Below are positions 1 to 6,764 of a stretch of DNA of 17,585 nt, one piece after another (positions within the stretch are counted from its first letter, which is position 1; every line of letters starts with the position of its first letter). The position numbers and the translations under genes were made by a program. The notes below the pieces were generated by a model. It saw only the letters and a list, made by a program, of their open reading frames with translations, ran no database searches and had not been told where the DNA came from. Origin of the DNA: Planctomycetia bacterium (GTDB taxonomy: Bacteria; Planctomycetota; PLA2; JAEUHO01); NCBI GenBank assembly GCA_030618975.1, contig JAUXCH010000019.1:1-17585 (forward strand), given 5' to 3'.

Positions 1-1
1 C

Positions 2-1066
2 GGCATCCTGCGCATCGCGGAGCCGACGCCGGAGGTGCTCGAGACCTGCTCGATCGCGCTGCGCGACGGGTCCTACGAGGTGTGCGTGCGTCTCCTGCCC
101 GCCGTCACGGCGCTTCGCGAAGGGGCGGCGCCCCTCGCCGGCGACCTGCACGAGCTGATCCTCGACGAGACGACCCACGACTGGGTTCGCCTGCACGCCA
201 TCGACGCGCTGGGCTGCATCGCGCCGGGCGACGAGAGGATCGAGGCCACCCTGCTCCACCTCGTGGCCGACCCGTCCGCGCCGGTGGACACGCGCAAGAC
301 CGCCGTCCAGGCGCTCGTCCGCCTCGGCGCTGCCGCGCAGGCGGCGCTCTTTCGCGCGGCGGCCTCCTTCGACGGAGAGGAGCGGTTGCTCGTCGTGGGG
401 GCAATCACCGATTCCGAGCTCGCCGATCGGGCGGATCCCGCACGACTGTTCGCCCTCCTCGCCCCCTTCCGCCGGGCGGGGGAGGTGTCCGATCGTCGCC
501 GCGCGATCCGTGCGGCGACCCCCGTGCTCCTCCAGACCGGGCGGGGCATCGAGTGGACGGCTCGTTGGCTGGCGGACTCGAGCCCAACGGTCCGCGAGTA
601 CGCGCTCACGGCCCTGGCGGACGTCCGCGACGAGAGCGGTGCGGTGGTCGCCGTCGCGCGTCGCACCCTCGAGGACCCGGATCCCGACGTGCGCTACGCC
701 GCCATCTGCCTCCTGCGCCATCGTGCAGCCAACACGCACGGGGACCGGATGCTCGCCCGATCCGTCGAGAACCTGCCGAGCCTGCTCCGTGCGATGGAGG
801 ACGGGACCGAGGCCTTCCGGCTCGCCGCGGCTCCGCTGCTCGAGAGGATCTCGCCGGAGCACAGCGCACGCGCGCTGCCGACCTGGATCGCCATGCTCCG
901 GTCCGGATTCCCCGGCAACGTCCTGACGGCAGCCCGTGTGCTCGAACGCATCGGTCCGGACGCGCGCGAGGGGGCTCCCGCGCTGCGCGAGGCGATCGAG
1001 GCGGCCCGGCTCGACGTGGTGAAGGAGAGGCTCCGCGAGGCGCTGACCGCGATCGAGGCGGAGTGA
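2..1066 (+). CDS. HEAT-repeat protein, 5' end outside window
   Basis: This is an alpha-helical HEAT/PBS-lyase-like repeat protein, probably a scaffold for protein-protein contacts; its partner cannot be told. The visible part repeats units of about 30-35 residues of the type 'VRLHAIDALGCIAP', 'TRKTAVQALVRLG', 'VREYALTALADVRD' and 'VRYAAICLLRHRA', each with the V-R-x-x-A-x-x-A-L pattern of HEAT-like repeats. The frame is open from base 2, before the GTG at 35, and reads GILRIAEPTPE directly into the repeats, so the gene very probably starts upstream and GTG 35 is not its true start. It ends with TGA at 1064-1066. No signal peptide or membrane segment is visible in this part. The assignment to the repeat class is secure; the biological role is unknown. 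Confidence 0.8.
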   Translation, partial: GILRIAEPTPEVLETCSIALRDGSYEVCVRLLPAVTALREGAAPLAGDLHELILDETTHDWVRLHAIDALGCIAPGDERIEATLLHLVADPSAPVDTRKTAVQALVRLGAAAQAALFRAAASFDGEERLLVVGAITDSELADRADPARLFALLAPFRRAGEVSDRRRAIRAATPVLLQTGRGIEWTARWLADSSPTVREYALTALADVRDESGAVVAVARRTLEDPDPDVRYAAICLLRHRAANTHGDRMLARSVENLPSLLRAMEDGTEAFRLAAAPLLERISPEHSARALPTWIAMLRSGFPGNVLTAARVLERIGPDAREGAPALREAIEAARLDVVKERLREALTAIEAE

Positions 1067-1153
1067 CGGAGCTCGGTGCGGGGGATGCACCTCGTTCCAC
1101 GGTCCGGACCCTCGCACAGCTTCGTTCGAGCCGCAGGCAGGGTCGGAGGGTCG

Positions 1154-1183
1154 CGAAAAGCGCTGAATTTCACCTGACCCCGA
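1154..1183 (+). repeat. 30-bp direct repeat, copy 1 (left of TA pair)
   Basis: The core is AAGCGCTGAATTTCACCTGA, followed by CCCCGA. It is identical over 30 bp to the copy at 1941-1970 and differs at two positions from the copy at 1908-1937. It lies 34 bp before the DUF433 start, in the same orientation as the right-hand copies. Confidence 0.85.
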
Positions 1184-1217
1184 AGCCCCCCCGAAGCGCC
1201 TCCCACGGCCGCGTACC

Positions 1218-1484
1218 ATGGGTGCCATGACGATGTCCGATGAGACCCCGCGGCCCGACTGGCGCCAGCGAATAAGGGCGGATCCGAAGGTCTGTCACGG
1301 TCAGGCCTGCGTCGCCGGCACCCGCGTGCTCGTGACCGTGGTGCTCGACAACCTGGCCGCGGGCCATACGCCCGAGGAGATCGTCACGGACTACCCGTCC
1401 CTGTGCGTCGAGGACGTGCGAGCGGCAATCGCATTCGCAGCCGAGCTGGCACACGAGCGCACGGTGTTCCTGGCACCCTCCTGA
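1218..1484 (+). CDS. DUF433 family protein, putative antitoxin
   Basis: This is an 88-residue DUF433 protein. These small proteins carry a winged-helix-like DNA-binding fold and are commonly encoded just before a PIN-like DUF5615 protein, where they are predicted to act as antitoxin and autorepressor. The hallmark sequence is visible: ADPKVCHGQACVAGTRV, then VLDNLAAGHTPEEIVTDYPS and the closing helix VEDVRAAIAFAAELA. Three in-frame ATGs (1218, 1227, 1233) compete as starts and none has a strong Shine-Dalgarno; the first is used here. The next gene follows after 13 bp in the same direction, so the two are likely one transcript. Toxin-antitoxin function is inferred from family and gene order, not shown. 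Confidence 0.85.
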   Translation: MGAMTMSDETPRPDWRQRIRADPKVCHGQACVAGTRVLVTVVLDNLAAGHTPEEIVTDYPSLCVEDVRAAIAFAAELAHERTVFLAPS

Positions 1485-1497
1485 GCGCGGCAGTCCC

Positions 1498-1857
1498 GTG
1501 GCGCGATTCAAGATCGACGAGAACCTTCCGGCCGCGATCGCGCAACTGCTCCGCGAAGCGGGACACGATGCGGTGACCGTGGGGGAGCAGGGACTTCGCG
1601 GCGTCACCGACGCGGACCTCGACGCCGTGTGCCGCGCAGAACGGCGGGCTGTGGTGACCCTCGATCGCGGATTCGGAGACGTCCGTAGGCACCCTCCGCG
1701 AGGGGCGGCAGGCATCCTGATCCTGCGGATGGAGTCGCAGAGCAGCGACGCGGCCCTCCTCCTGATGAAGCGCCTGCTGCCTGCACTTCGCGAGAACAGT
1801 CTGCAGGACACGCTGTGGATCGTGGACGAGAACAAGATCCGCATCCGGGAAGGCTGA
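1498..1857 (+). CDS. DUF5615 PIN-like protein, putative toxin
   Basis: This 119-residue protein belongs to the DUF5615 PIN-like family, predicted metal-dependent ribonucleases paired with DUF433 antitoxins. The N-terminal strand MARFKIDENLP has the conserved D7-E8-N9, and VVTLDRGFGD (D56, D61) is the second acidic cluster expected of the PIN-like active site; D38-D42 could supply further acids. The C-terminal ILILRMES strand and the VDENKIRIR ending are typical of the family. The start is GTG 1498; the next in-frame methionine is far inside the domain. All visible catalytic acids are present, so the gene looks intact. Cognate activity with the upstream DUF433 protein is inferred. Confidence 0.85.
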   Translation: MARFKIDENLPAAIAQLLREAGHDAVTVGEQGLRGVTDADLDAVCRAERRAVVTLDRGFGDVRRHPPRGAAGILILRMESQSSDAALLLMKRLLPALRENSLQDTLWIVDENKIRIREG

Positions 1858-1907
1858 GGTCGCACGCGCGCCCGGTGTGGACCAGGCAGCCCTCTGGCCG
1901 GAGTGCT

Positions 1908-1970
1908 CGAGAAGCGCTGAGTTTCACCTGACCCCGACGCCGAAAAGCGCTGAATTTCACCTGACCCCGA
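1908..1970 (+). repeat. Two tandem copies of the 30-bp repeat (right of TA pair)
   Basis: Copies at 1908-1937 (two differences from the others) and 1941-1970 (identical to 1154-1183) are spaced 33 bp apart and in direct orientation. They sit in the 128-bp gap between the convergent DUF5615 and DUF72 genes, so the toxin-antitoxin pair is bracketed by direct repeats about 0.79 kb apart. Confidence 0.85.
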
Positions 1971-1985
1971 CGCGCCCCCGACGCG

Positions 1986-2855
1986 CTACCCGGCCTTCCC
2001 CTCCCGCTCGAGCTGCGCCTCGAACATCTCTTTCAGGCGGCGGACGGTCGCCGGCCCGTGTCCGGCGAAGTGGTTGTTCACGAACACCAGGACCTTCACG
2101 TTCCGGTCCAGCATGCGGACGAGCAGCGAGCTCCAGCGGGCCAGGCTGGGGCCGTGGTCGATCACCTCGTGGTCCCAGGTCTTCGTGACCTTCTCGATGG
2201 CCTTGCGATCGCCGAGCAACCGGACGTAGACGAAATCGCTCGTGACGGGATCGATCTTCTTCTCGACTTCGTCGCCGTGGGGCATCCAGCCGTGGTCGAC
2301 GAGGACGAGAGCGACGTCGTGCTTCGCGAGGAGGTCTCGGTAGGTCTTGGTGAGCCAGGCCTTGTTGCGGATCTCGACCGCGTAGCGGGTGCCGTCGCGG
2401 GGGAGGTCGCGGAGGAAGACGTCGAGGCGTTCGAGGAAGGGGCCGGCCGAGGGAAACGCATCACGGTTGAAGTAGGGGAACTGGAGGAGCAGCGGCCCGA
2501 GGCGCGGGCCGACGCGCTTCATGACCTCGAGAAACCGGTCACGCGTGTCGTAGGCCACGTCCGGAGCGAGCACGAATCGCGGGTCCGGCCTCGCGCCCTT
2601 GCCACCGTGCACGATGTCGCGGGGGAACTTCGCTGAGAGGACGAAGTCCTCCGGCGTCTTGGCGGCCCAGCCCTCGACGATGCGGGCGCTCGGTACCGCG
2701 TAGTAGGTGCTGTCGACCTCGACGGTGTCGAAGTGCCGCGCGTACTCGGCGAGGAACGTGCCGGGCGCCATCCCCAGCGGGTAGAAGCTCCCCACCCAGT
2801 CCTTGGACGAGAACGAGGAGGTGCCGAAGCGCACCCGGGGTGCGGGGGCTGCCAC
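1986..2855 (-). CDS. DUF72 (YecE-like) family protein
   Basis: This 289-residue protein belongs to the DUF72 family (E. coli YecE type), TIM-barrel-like proteins of uncertain biochemical role. Visible family blocks are the N-terminal GTSSFSSKDWVGSFYP, VEVDSTYYAVPS, the LSAKFPRDI segment, GPLLLQFPYF, YAVEIRNKAWL, DFVYVRLLG and the C-terminal VLVFVNNHFAGHGP. The length is in the normal range and no block is missing. The start is GTG 2855, preceded on the minus strand by GGGAGGAG about 13 nt upstream. The neighbouring Tyr/Cys-rich gene ends 21 bp upstream, so the two may be co-transcribed, with this gene second. The 3' end lies only 15 bp from the flanking repeat array. Family assignment is firm; function is not established. 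Confidence 0.9.
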   Translation of the reverse strand: MAAPAPRVRFGTSSFSSKDWVGSFYPLGMAPGTFLAEYARHFDTVEVDSTYYAVPSARIVEGWAAKTPEDFVLSAKFPRDIVHGGKGARPDPRFVLAPDVAYDTRDRFLEVMKRVGPRLGPLLLQFPYFNRDAFPSAGPFLERLDVFLRDLPRDGTRYAVEIRNKAWLTKTYRDLLAKHDVALVLVDHGWMPHGDEVEKKIDPVTSDFVYVRLLGDRKAIEKVTKTWDHEVIDHGPSLARWSSLLVRMLDRNVKVLVFVNNHFAGHGPATVRRLKEMFEAQLEREGKAG

Positions 2856-2876
2856 GGGCCGGCCGACTCCTCCCGT

Positions 2877-3167
2877 CTAGCGGGCGCGAGCCCGGTAGTA
2901 CCTGGGGCGCGGACGGCAGTCGTTGCCCCACGCCGGCCGGTAGTAGTAGCGGACCCGGCAGAAGTGGTCCGGCCGGTAGTAGTAGGGCCGGTAGTACGGG
3001 TAGGGCGCGCCGCAGCGCGGCGGGCAGGGCGCACAGGCAGCCGGGTAGTGGGGGCAGCCGTCGGTCAGGGCCCGGCTGGGGACAGGGTCCGCCGAGGCCG
3101 CGGACGGCCACAACGCGAAGCCGAGTCCGAACCCCAGCACGGCCAGCACCACGAAGAACGTTCGCAT
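2877..3167 (-). CDS. Small secreted Tyr/Cys/Arg-rich protein
   Basis: This is a 96-residue protein of unknown function. The N-terminus MRTFFVVLAVLGFGLGFALW is a good Sec signal peptide, with likely cleavage after ASA near residue 26. The mature part has six cysteines (38, 45, 48, 52, 70, 84) and twelve tyrosines, many in blocks such as YPYYRPYYYRP and RVRYYYRPAW, and ends in basic RARAR. This resembles small surface or periplasmic low-complexity proteins, but I recognise no domain. The start ATG at 3167 is chosen because the signal peptide begins there and GGGAG lies upstream; a longer version from 3224 would put 19 non-signal residues in front. It is divergent from the efflux operon and 21 bp ahead of the DUF72 gene. 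Confidence 0.7.
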   Translation of the reverse strand: MRTFFVVLAVLGFGLGFALWPSAASADPVPSRALTDGCPHYPAACAPCPPRCGAPYPYYRPYYYRPDHFCRVRYYYRPAWGNDCRPRPRYYRARAR

Positions 3168-3246
3168 CGTCGCGTCTCCCACCTCGAGAGGACCCAGGGT
3201 ACACGGGCCCCGCCCGCGTCTCACGCCCCGGATCGCCGTGTATCGT

Positions 3247-3307
3247 AGGAGGTAGTTAGCGCATGACGCTCCGCCGGGGAACCTGTGGAGGGCAGGCTAC
3301 GTCGTAG
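3247..3307 (+). promoter_or_regulatory. Possible leader peptide (14 codons) with perfect Shine-Dalgarno
   Basis: AGGAGGT at 3247-3253 lies 9 nt before ATG 3263. The short frame reads MTLRRGTCGGQATS and stops with TAG at 3305-3307, 58 bp before the adaptor gene. The Shine-Dalgarno is better than that of any structural gene in the operon. Nothing proves translation; an attenuator or uORF role is inferred. Confidence 0.35.
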
Positions 3308-3331
3308 CCATTCCATGCGAAGATCCGCATG
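3296..3331. promoter_or_regulatory. Two dyads in the leader of the efflux operon
   Basis: GCTACG-T-CGTAGC (3296-3308) overlaps the stop of the possible leader peptide. CATGCG-AAGATC-CGCATG (3314-3331) is a perfect 6-bp inverted repeat with a 6-nt spacer, 34 bp before the adaptor ATG. Either could be an operator or an RNA hairpin; no regulator can be named. Confidence 0.35.
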
Positions 3332-3365
3332 TATCCACCCCCGTCCCGATCGAACCGAGGGAGAC

Positions 3366-4838
3366 ATGAGCGCACTCGAGGCCCCCCGCGAGGAACCCGC
3401 AGCCGCGCCCAAGGTGCCGATCGACCTCGAGGAGCTGAGGATCCACCGGAGCAAGCCGGACTACGCGGCGCCGCGGAGCGGGTCCTTCCTCGGCCGGGTC
3501 GTCTGGGCGCTGCTGCTGCTCGGGATCGGAGGGGCGGCGGTGTGGTTCTACCGGGGCGGGACGTTTTCCGGCGGCGCCGACGTCCCGGTGGTCGAGGTCG
3601 CCCGCGTGCGGGTGACGGGTCGGGCCGAGCGGGCCCGCGCGGCGGGCTTCGCCGCGGCCGGCTGGGTGAAACTGCCCCGCTACCACCCCGTGGTGGTCAC
3701 GCCGCTCGTCGAGGGACGCATCGAGGAGCTCCACGTCATCGAGGGCGACGTGGTCGAGGAGGGGCAGGTCCTCGCCCGGCTCTACGCACGGGACTACCAG
3801 GCGGAGCTCGACGTCGCCGAGGCGGCGGTCGAAGCGGCGTGCGTCGAGTGCCAGAAGATGACGGCAGGCACCCGAAAGCAGGAGATCGAGCAGGCGCGCG
3901 CCGAGGTCGAGCGGCTGGAGGCCGAGCTGGACCAGGCCCGCGAGATCCTCGATCGCTCGAAGCGGCTCCAGCCCTCGGGGGCGATCTCGCTCGAGGAGCT
4001 CCAGCTCGACGAGACGAAGGTCGAGACGCTCGACGCGAGCCTCGACAAGGCGCGGCACGTCCTGGCGCTCATGGAAGAGGGGTTTCGCACCGAGGACATC
4101 GCCCTGGCGCAGGCGCGCAGGACGAAGGCCGAGGCCGAGCGGGATCTCGCGGCGCTCAAGCTCGGCTACACCGAGATCCAGAGTCCGATGGGGGGTGTGG
4201 TCCTCGAGCGGCACGCGGCGAAGGGGCAGTGGGTCGCGCCGCGGGAGGGCGCCATCGTCAGCCTGTTCGACCCCCAGGATCTCGAGGCTCGCGTCGACGT
4301 GGTCCAGGACGACCTGTCGAAGGTCTTCCGCGGGCAGACCGTGGAGATCACCACGCGGGCCGAGCCCAGGCGCAAGTACGACGGCGAGGTCTTCCTGATC
4401 GAGCCGCGGGCCGATCTGGTCAAGAACACCGTGGCGGTGCGCGTGAAGATCGCGCCGACCGAGTCCCCGATCCTCCACCCCGACATGGTGGTGAAGGTCC
4501 GCTTCCTGCCGAGGCCGGAGGTGGAGGATGCGGCCGAGACCGACACCGAGACCGACACCGACACCGAGACCGACACCGGGACCGAGACGGGAGTGCCCGA
4601 CGCGGAGGAGCCCCCCGAGCCCGTGGTGACGCTGCCGGAGGCGGCGCTTCTCCGGGAGAGCGACGCGACGTTCGTGTACGTGATCGCCTCCGAGAAGGCG
4701 CGGCGCGTGCCCGTCACGGTCGGGAACCTGGAGGACGGCTGGTTCGTCGTCGAGAGTGGTCTTCAAGGAGGTGAGCTGGTGGCCGTCACCGGACAGGGCC
4801 GCCTGAAGACCGGCGTAGTGGTACGGGTGGCGGACTGA
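3366..4838 (+). CDS. Periplasmic adaptor (membrane fusion protein) of an ABC efflux system
   Basis: This 490-residue HlyD/MacA-type adaptor would bridge the inner-membrane ABC complex and the outer-membrane factor. An N-terminal cytoplasmic stretch (1-43) precedes one membrane segment (about 44-61, VVWALLLLGIGGAAVWFY). A lipoyl-like half-motif (EGRIEELHVIEGDVVEEGQV) follows, then a long coiled-coil hairpin rich in E, A, R and L (about 130-265). The second lipoyl half (YTEIQSPMGGVVLERHA), the beta-barrel (LEARVDVVQDDLSKVFRGQ) and the membrane-proximal domain come last. An unusual acidic/Thr linker of ETDT repeats (about residues 391-408) sits between barrel and C-terminal domain. ATG 3366 is preferred because GAGGGA lies just upstream; upstream codons look non-coding. 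The ATPase gene follows after 16 bp. The substrate is unknown. Confidence 0.9.
   Translation: MSALEAPREEPAAAPKVPIDLEELRIHRSKPDYAAPRSGSFLGRVVWALLLLGIGGAAVWFYRGGTFSGGADVPVVEVARVRVTGRAERARAAGFAAAGWVKLPRYHPVVVTPLVEGRIEELHVIEGDVVEEGQVLARLYARDYQAELDVAEAAVEAACVECQKMTAGTRKQEIEQARAEVERLEAELDQAREILDRSKRLQPSGAISLEELQLDETKVETLDASLDKARHVLALMEEGFRTEDIALAQARRTKAEAERDLAALKLGYTEIQSPMGGVVLERHAAKGQWVAPREGAIVSLFDPQDLEARVDVVQDDLSKVFRGQTVEITTRAEPRRKYDGEVFLIEPRADLVKNTVAVRVKIAPTESPILHPDMVVKVRFLPRPEVEDAAETDTETDTDTETDTGTETGVPDAEEPPEPVVTLPEAALLRESDATFVYVIASEKARRVPVTVGNLEDGWFVVESGLQGGELVAVTGQGRLKTGVVVRVAD
4536..4589 (+). repeat. 6-bp in-frame repeat (GAGACC/GACACC)
   Basis: About nine 6-bp units encode an E/D-T dipeptide tract with one G variant, in the C-terminal half of the adaptor. 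The unit length is a multiple of three, so copy changes would keep the frame. Confidence 0.8.
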
Positions 4839-4854
4839 TCCGGCCCCGGGAAGG

Positions 4855-5574
4855 ATGCAAGCCTTGACCCAGATCGCGGTCGTGGACAACGTCACGAAGA
4901 TCTACCGGAAGGGAAGCAGCGAGATCCGTCCCCTCGACGGCGTCAGCCTCGAGGTGAAGGAGGGCGAGTTCCTCGCTCTCATGGGGCCCTCGGGCTCGGG
5001 CAAGACGACGCTGCTCAACCTCCTGGCGGGCATCGACTCGCCCACCAGCGGCCGCGTGGTGGTCGCCGGCGAGGACCTGGGGCGGCTCTCCGACGCCGCC
5101 CTGTCGAAGTGGCGTACGCACAACGTGGGCTACATCTTCCAGATCTACAACCTCGTGCCGGTTCTCACCGCGCGCGAGAACGTCGAGCTGCCGTTGCTGC
5201 TGTTCAAGATGTCGAGGAAGGACCGACGCCGCCACGTCGAGACCGCCATGCAGGCGGCCGGCATCCTCGACCGGTCCTCGCACTATCCGCGGCAGCTGTC
5301 GGGCGGCCAGGAGCAGCGGGTCGCGATCGCGCGGGCGATCGTCACCGACCCGCGGCTCATCGTCGCCGACGAGCCGACCGGCGACCTCGACGCCAACTCC
5401 GAGATCGAGATCCTCGACCTGCTGCGGGCGCTGAACCAGCAGTTCGGCAAGACCTTCATCATGGTCACGCACGACCCGGTCGCGGCCGCCTACGCCGACC
5501 GCGTGCTGCACCTCAACAAGGGGGTGCTCCAGGAGGGCGCCCTGCCGATGGTCGCTGCCGGGAAGGGAGACTGA
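4855..5574 (+). CDS. ABC transporter ATP-binding protein (MacB/LolD type)
   Basis: This 239-residue ATPase would power the two permeases encoded next. It has Walker A GPSGSGKT (44-51), Q-loop glutamine Q96 in YIFQIYNLVP, signature LSGGQEQR (148-155; most relatives have LSGGQQQR), Walker B LIVADEP with catalytic E173, the D-loop GDLDA, and H-loop H206 in MVTHDP. The YIFQ.YNLVPVLTARENVELPL stretch is typical of the LolD/MacB/FtsE subfamily that pairs with FtsX-like permeases, not of importers. All catalytic residues are present. ATG 4855 lies 16 bp after the adaptor stop, and the permease ATG comes 2 bp after this gene's TGA, so coupling is likely. It acts on the cytoplasmic face of the inner membrane. 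Confidence 0.95.
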   Translation: MQALTQIAVVDNVTKIYRKGSSEIRPLDGVSLEVKEGEFLALMGPSGSGKTTLLNLLAGIDSPTSGRVVVAGEDLGRLSDAALSKWRTHNVGYIFQIYNLVPVLTARENVELPLLLFKMSRKDRRRHVETAMQAAGILDRSSHYPRQLSGGQEQRVAIARAIVTDPRLIVADEPTGDLDANSEIEILDLLRALNQQFGKTFIMVTHDPVAAAYADRVLHLNKGVLQEGALPMVAAGKGD

Positions 5575-5576
5575 CG

Positions 5577-6746
5577 ATGTTTCGATTCCTGCCCTACGTG
5601 ATGCGGAGCATCCTGCGCAACAAGGTGCGCACGACGCTGACCGTGCTCGGCCTGACGGTCGCCGTGGGCATCTACTGCTTCCTGACGTCCATCGAGACCT
5701 CGATGGAGACGACGATCGACCGGGCGGCGCAGTCGTCCCTGCTCGTCGTCACGCAGAAGGACCAGTGGTGACCGACCGCCAGCCGATTGCCGGACCAGTT
5801 GGGTCTGGAAAAGTCCATCGAACGGATGCCGCGCGTGGTGCGGGCCATGGCGGTCTACATCAAGACCAACGGGTGAGGAAAGTCCGGCGGTCTGGTCAAG
5901 ATCGAAGGCGTAGACAAAGACAAGTTCCTCGACTTCATCCCGCTCACGCTGGATGAGGACGTTCTGAAGAAGTTCCGGGAGACCCCGGACGGCGCGCTGC
6001 TCGGCAAGGACTTCCTGGAGAAGTACAAGGACAAGTACCCCTGGAGGATCGGGCAGGCCTACCAACTGCGCGAGCTGGGCGGTGTCTCCATCACCTTCGT
6101 CGGCTCCTACGAGAGCTCGAACGAGGTCTACAACACCATCATCCTCACGGGTCGACGCTTCATCGAGGAGGTCGACGACCGCCTGGGCGTGGCGCACCAG
6201 GTCTACGTGAAGATCGACGACCCCGAGAGCGCCGGGCCGGTGATCGCCAAGATCGACAAGGAGATCCCCGAGGAGTTCCCGTACGCCGTCACGACGAAGG
6301 ACCAGCGCGCCTTCATGTCCGCCGCGGTCGCGGATCTGCGCGAGACGGTCGACTTCTCCCGCTGGATCCTGCTGATCACGCTGGGCGTGATCCTCGTCTC
6401 CGTGGCGAACACGGTGTCGATGGCGACACGCGACCGGGTGCAGGAGTTCGGCGTGGTGCGGGCGCTGGGCTTCCGGCGCATCCAGGTGCTCGGCCTGGTG
6501 CTCACGGAGAGCGTCGTGCTCAGCCTCGTCGGCGGTGTGTTCGGCATCCTCGCCGCGGTCCTGCTCCTGAATCTGCAGGGCTACTACTACGGCGTCCTGG
6601 GCGTGAACCTCCTCATCCACGTCTCGACGCCCGTGGCCGTCTCGGCGCTCGTCGTGAGCCTCGGCGTGGGGATCCTCGGCGGGCTCCTGCCGGCGATCGG
6701 GGCGAGCCGTCTGAAGATCGTCAACTCGCTCCGGAACGTGGACTAG
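5577..6746 (+). CDS. FtsX/MacB-type ABC permease, predicted selenoprotein with two in-frame UGA (Sec65, Sec100)
   Basis: One frame from ATG 5577 to TAG 6744-6746 gives 389 residues if TGA at 5769-5771 and at 5874-5876 are read as selenocysteine. The N-terminus MFRFLPYVMRSILRNKVRTT and TM1 (about 20-38) are classic for the family. Between the TGAs the frame reads PTASRLPDQLGLEKSIERMP and then VVRAMAVYIKTNG; after the second it reads GKSGGLVKIEG and a full periplasmic domain. TM2-4 lie near 263-281, 305-331 and 352-376, and NTVSMATRDRVQEFGVVRAL is the usual FtsX cytoplasmic signature. Neither of the other frames gives sensible protein here. From memory (unverified), related permeases have cysteines in a C-P-x-x-S-x-LP context and again about 35 residues later, matching both UGA sites. 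A pseudogene with two nonsense changes is the alternative, but both stops being TGA, the intact frame and the hairpin argue against it. Confidence 0.9.
5790..5808 (+). promoter_or_regulatory. SECIS-like hairpin after the first in-frame UGA
   Basis: CCGGACC (5790-5796) pairs with GGTCTGG (5802-5808), a 7-bp stem with one G-U pair, closing the 5-nt loop AGUUG (5797-5801). TT 5787-5788 can also pair with AA 5810-5811 across a mismatch. The loop starts 25 nt after the UGA, inside the roughly 16-37 nt expected for bacterial SECIS elements, and has G within its first two bases as that consensus asks. Folding was done by eye. Confidence 0.7.
5884..5915 (+). promoter_or_regulatory. Candidate SECIS-like structure after the second in-frame UGA
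   Basis: Two competing folds are visible. CCGG (5884-5887) with CTGG (5892-5895) closes loop CGGU, but the loop is only 11 nt from the UGA. GTCTG (5890-5894) with TAGAC (5911-5915), plus TC/GG inside, gives a loop 21 nt from the UGA, a better distance but with an internal bulge. Both overlap GGTCTGG (5889-5895), a heptamer also present in the first hairpin. This is weaker than the first element. Confidence 0.4.
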
Positions 6747-6764
6747 ACGGAGGACCCCGACGTC

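Noticed and set aside
1154..1970. Idea that the 30-bp repeats form a CRISPR array
   Set aside because: There are only three copies, two of them separated by 3 bp and the third about 0.8 kb away with genes between, and no cas gene is present.
3297..4895. 532-codon minus-strand open frame opposite the adaptor gene
   Set aside because: It has no domain and mirrors the codon bias of the real gene on the plus strand.
5765..5956. Plus-strand frame across the first TGA of permease 1 that could be taken as a separate small gene or a frameshift continuation
   Set aside because: Its translation (MVTDRQPIAGPVGSGK...) has no permease character, while the original frame continues sensibly on both sides, so there is no frameshift.
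6189..6746. Stand-alone gene for a C-terminal FtsX permease fragment
   Set aside because: It is the 3' part of the 5577-6746 frame; its GTG is an internal valine and the frame is open upstream to the second TGA.
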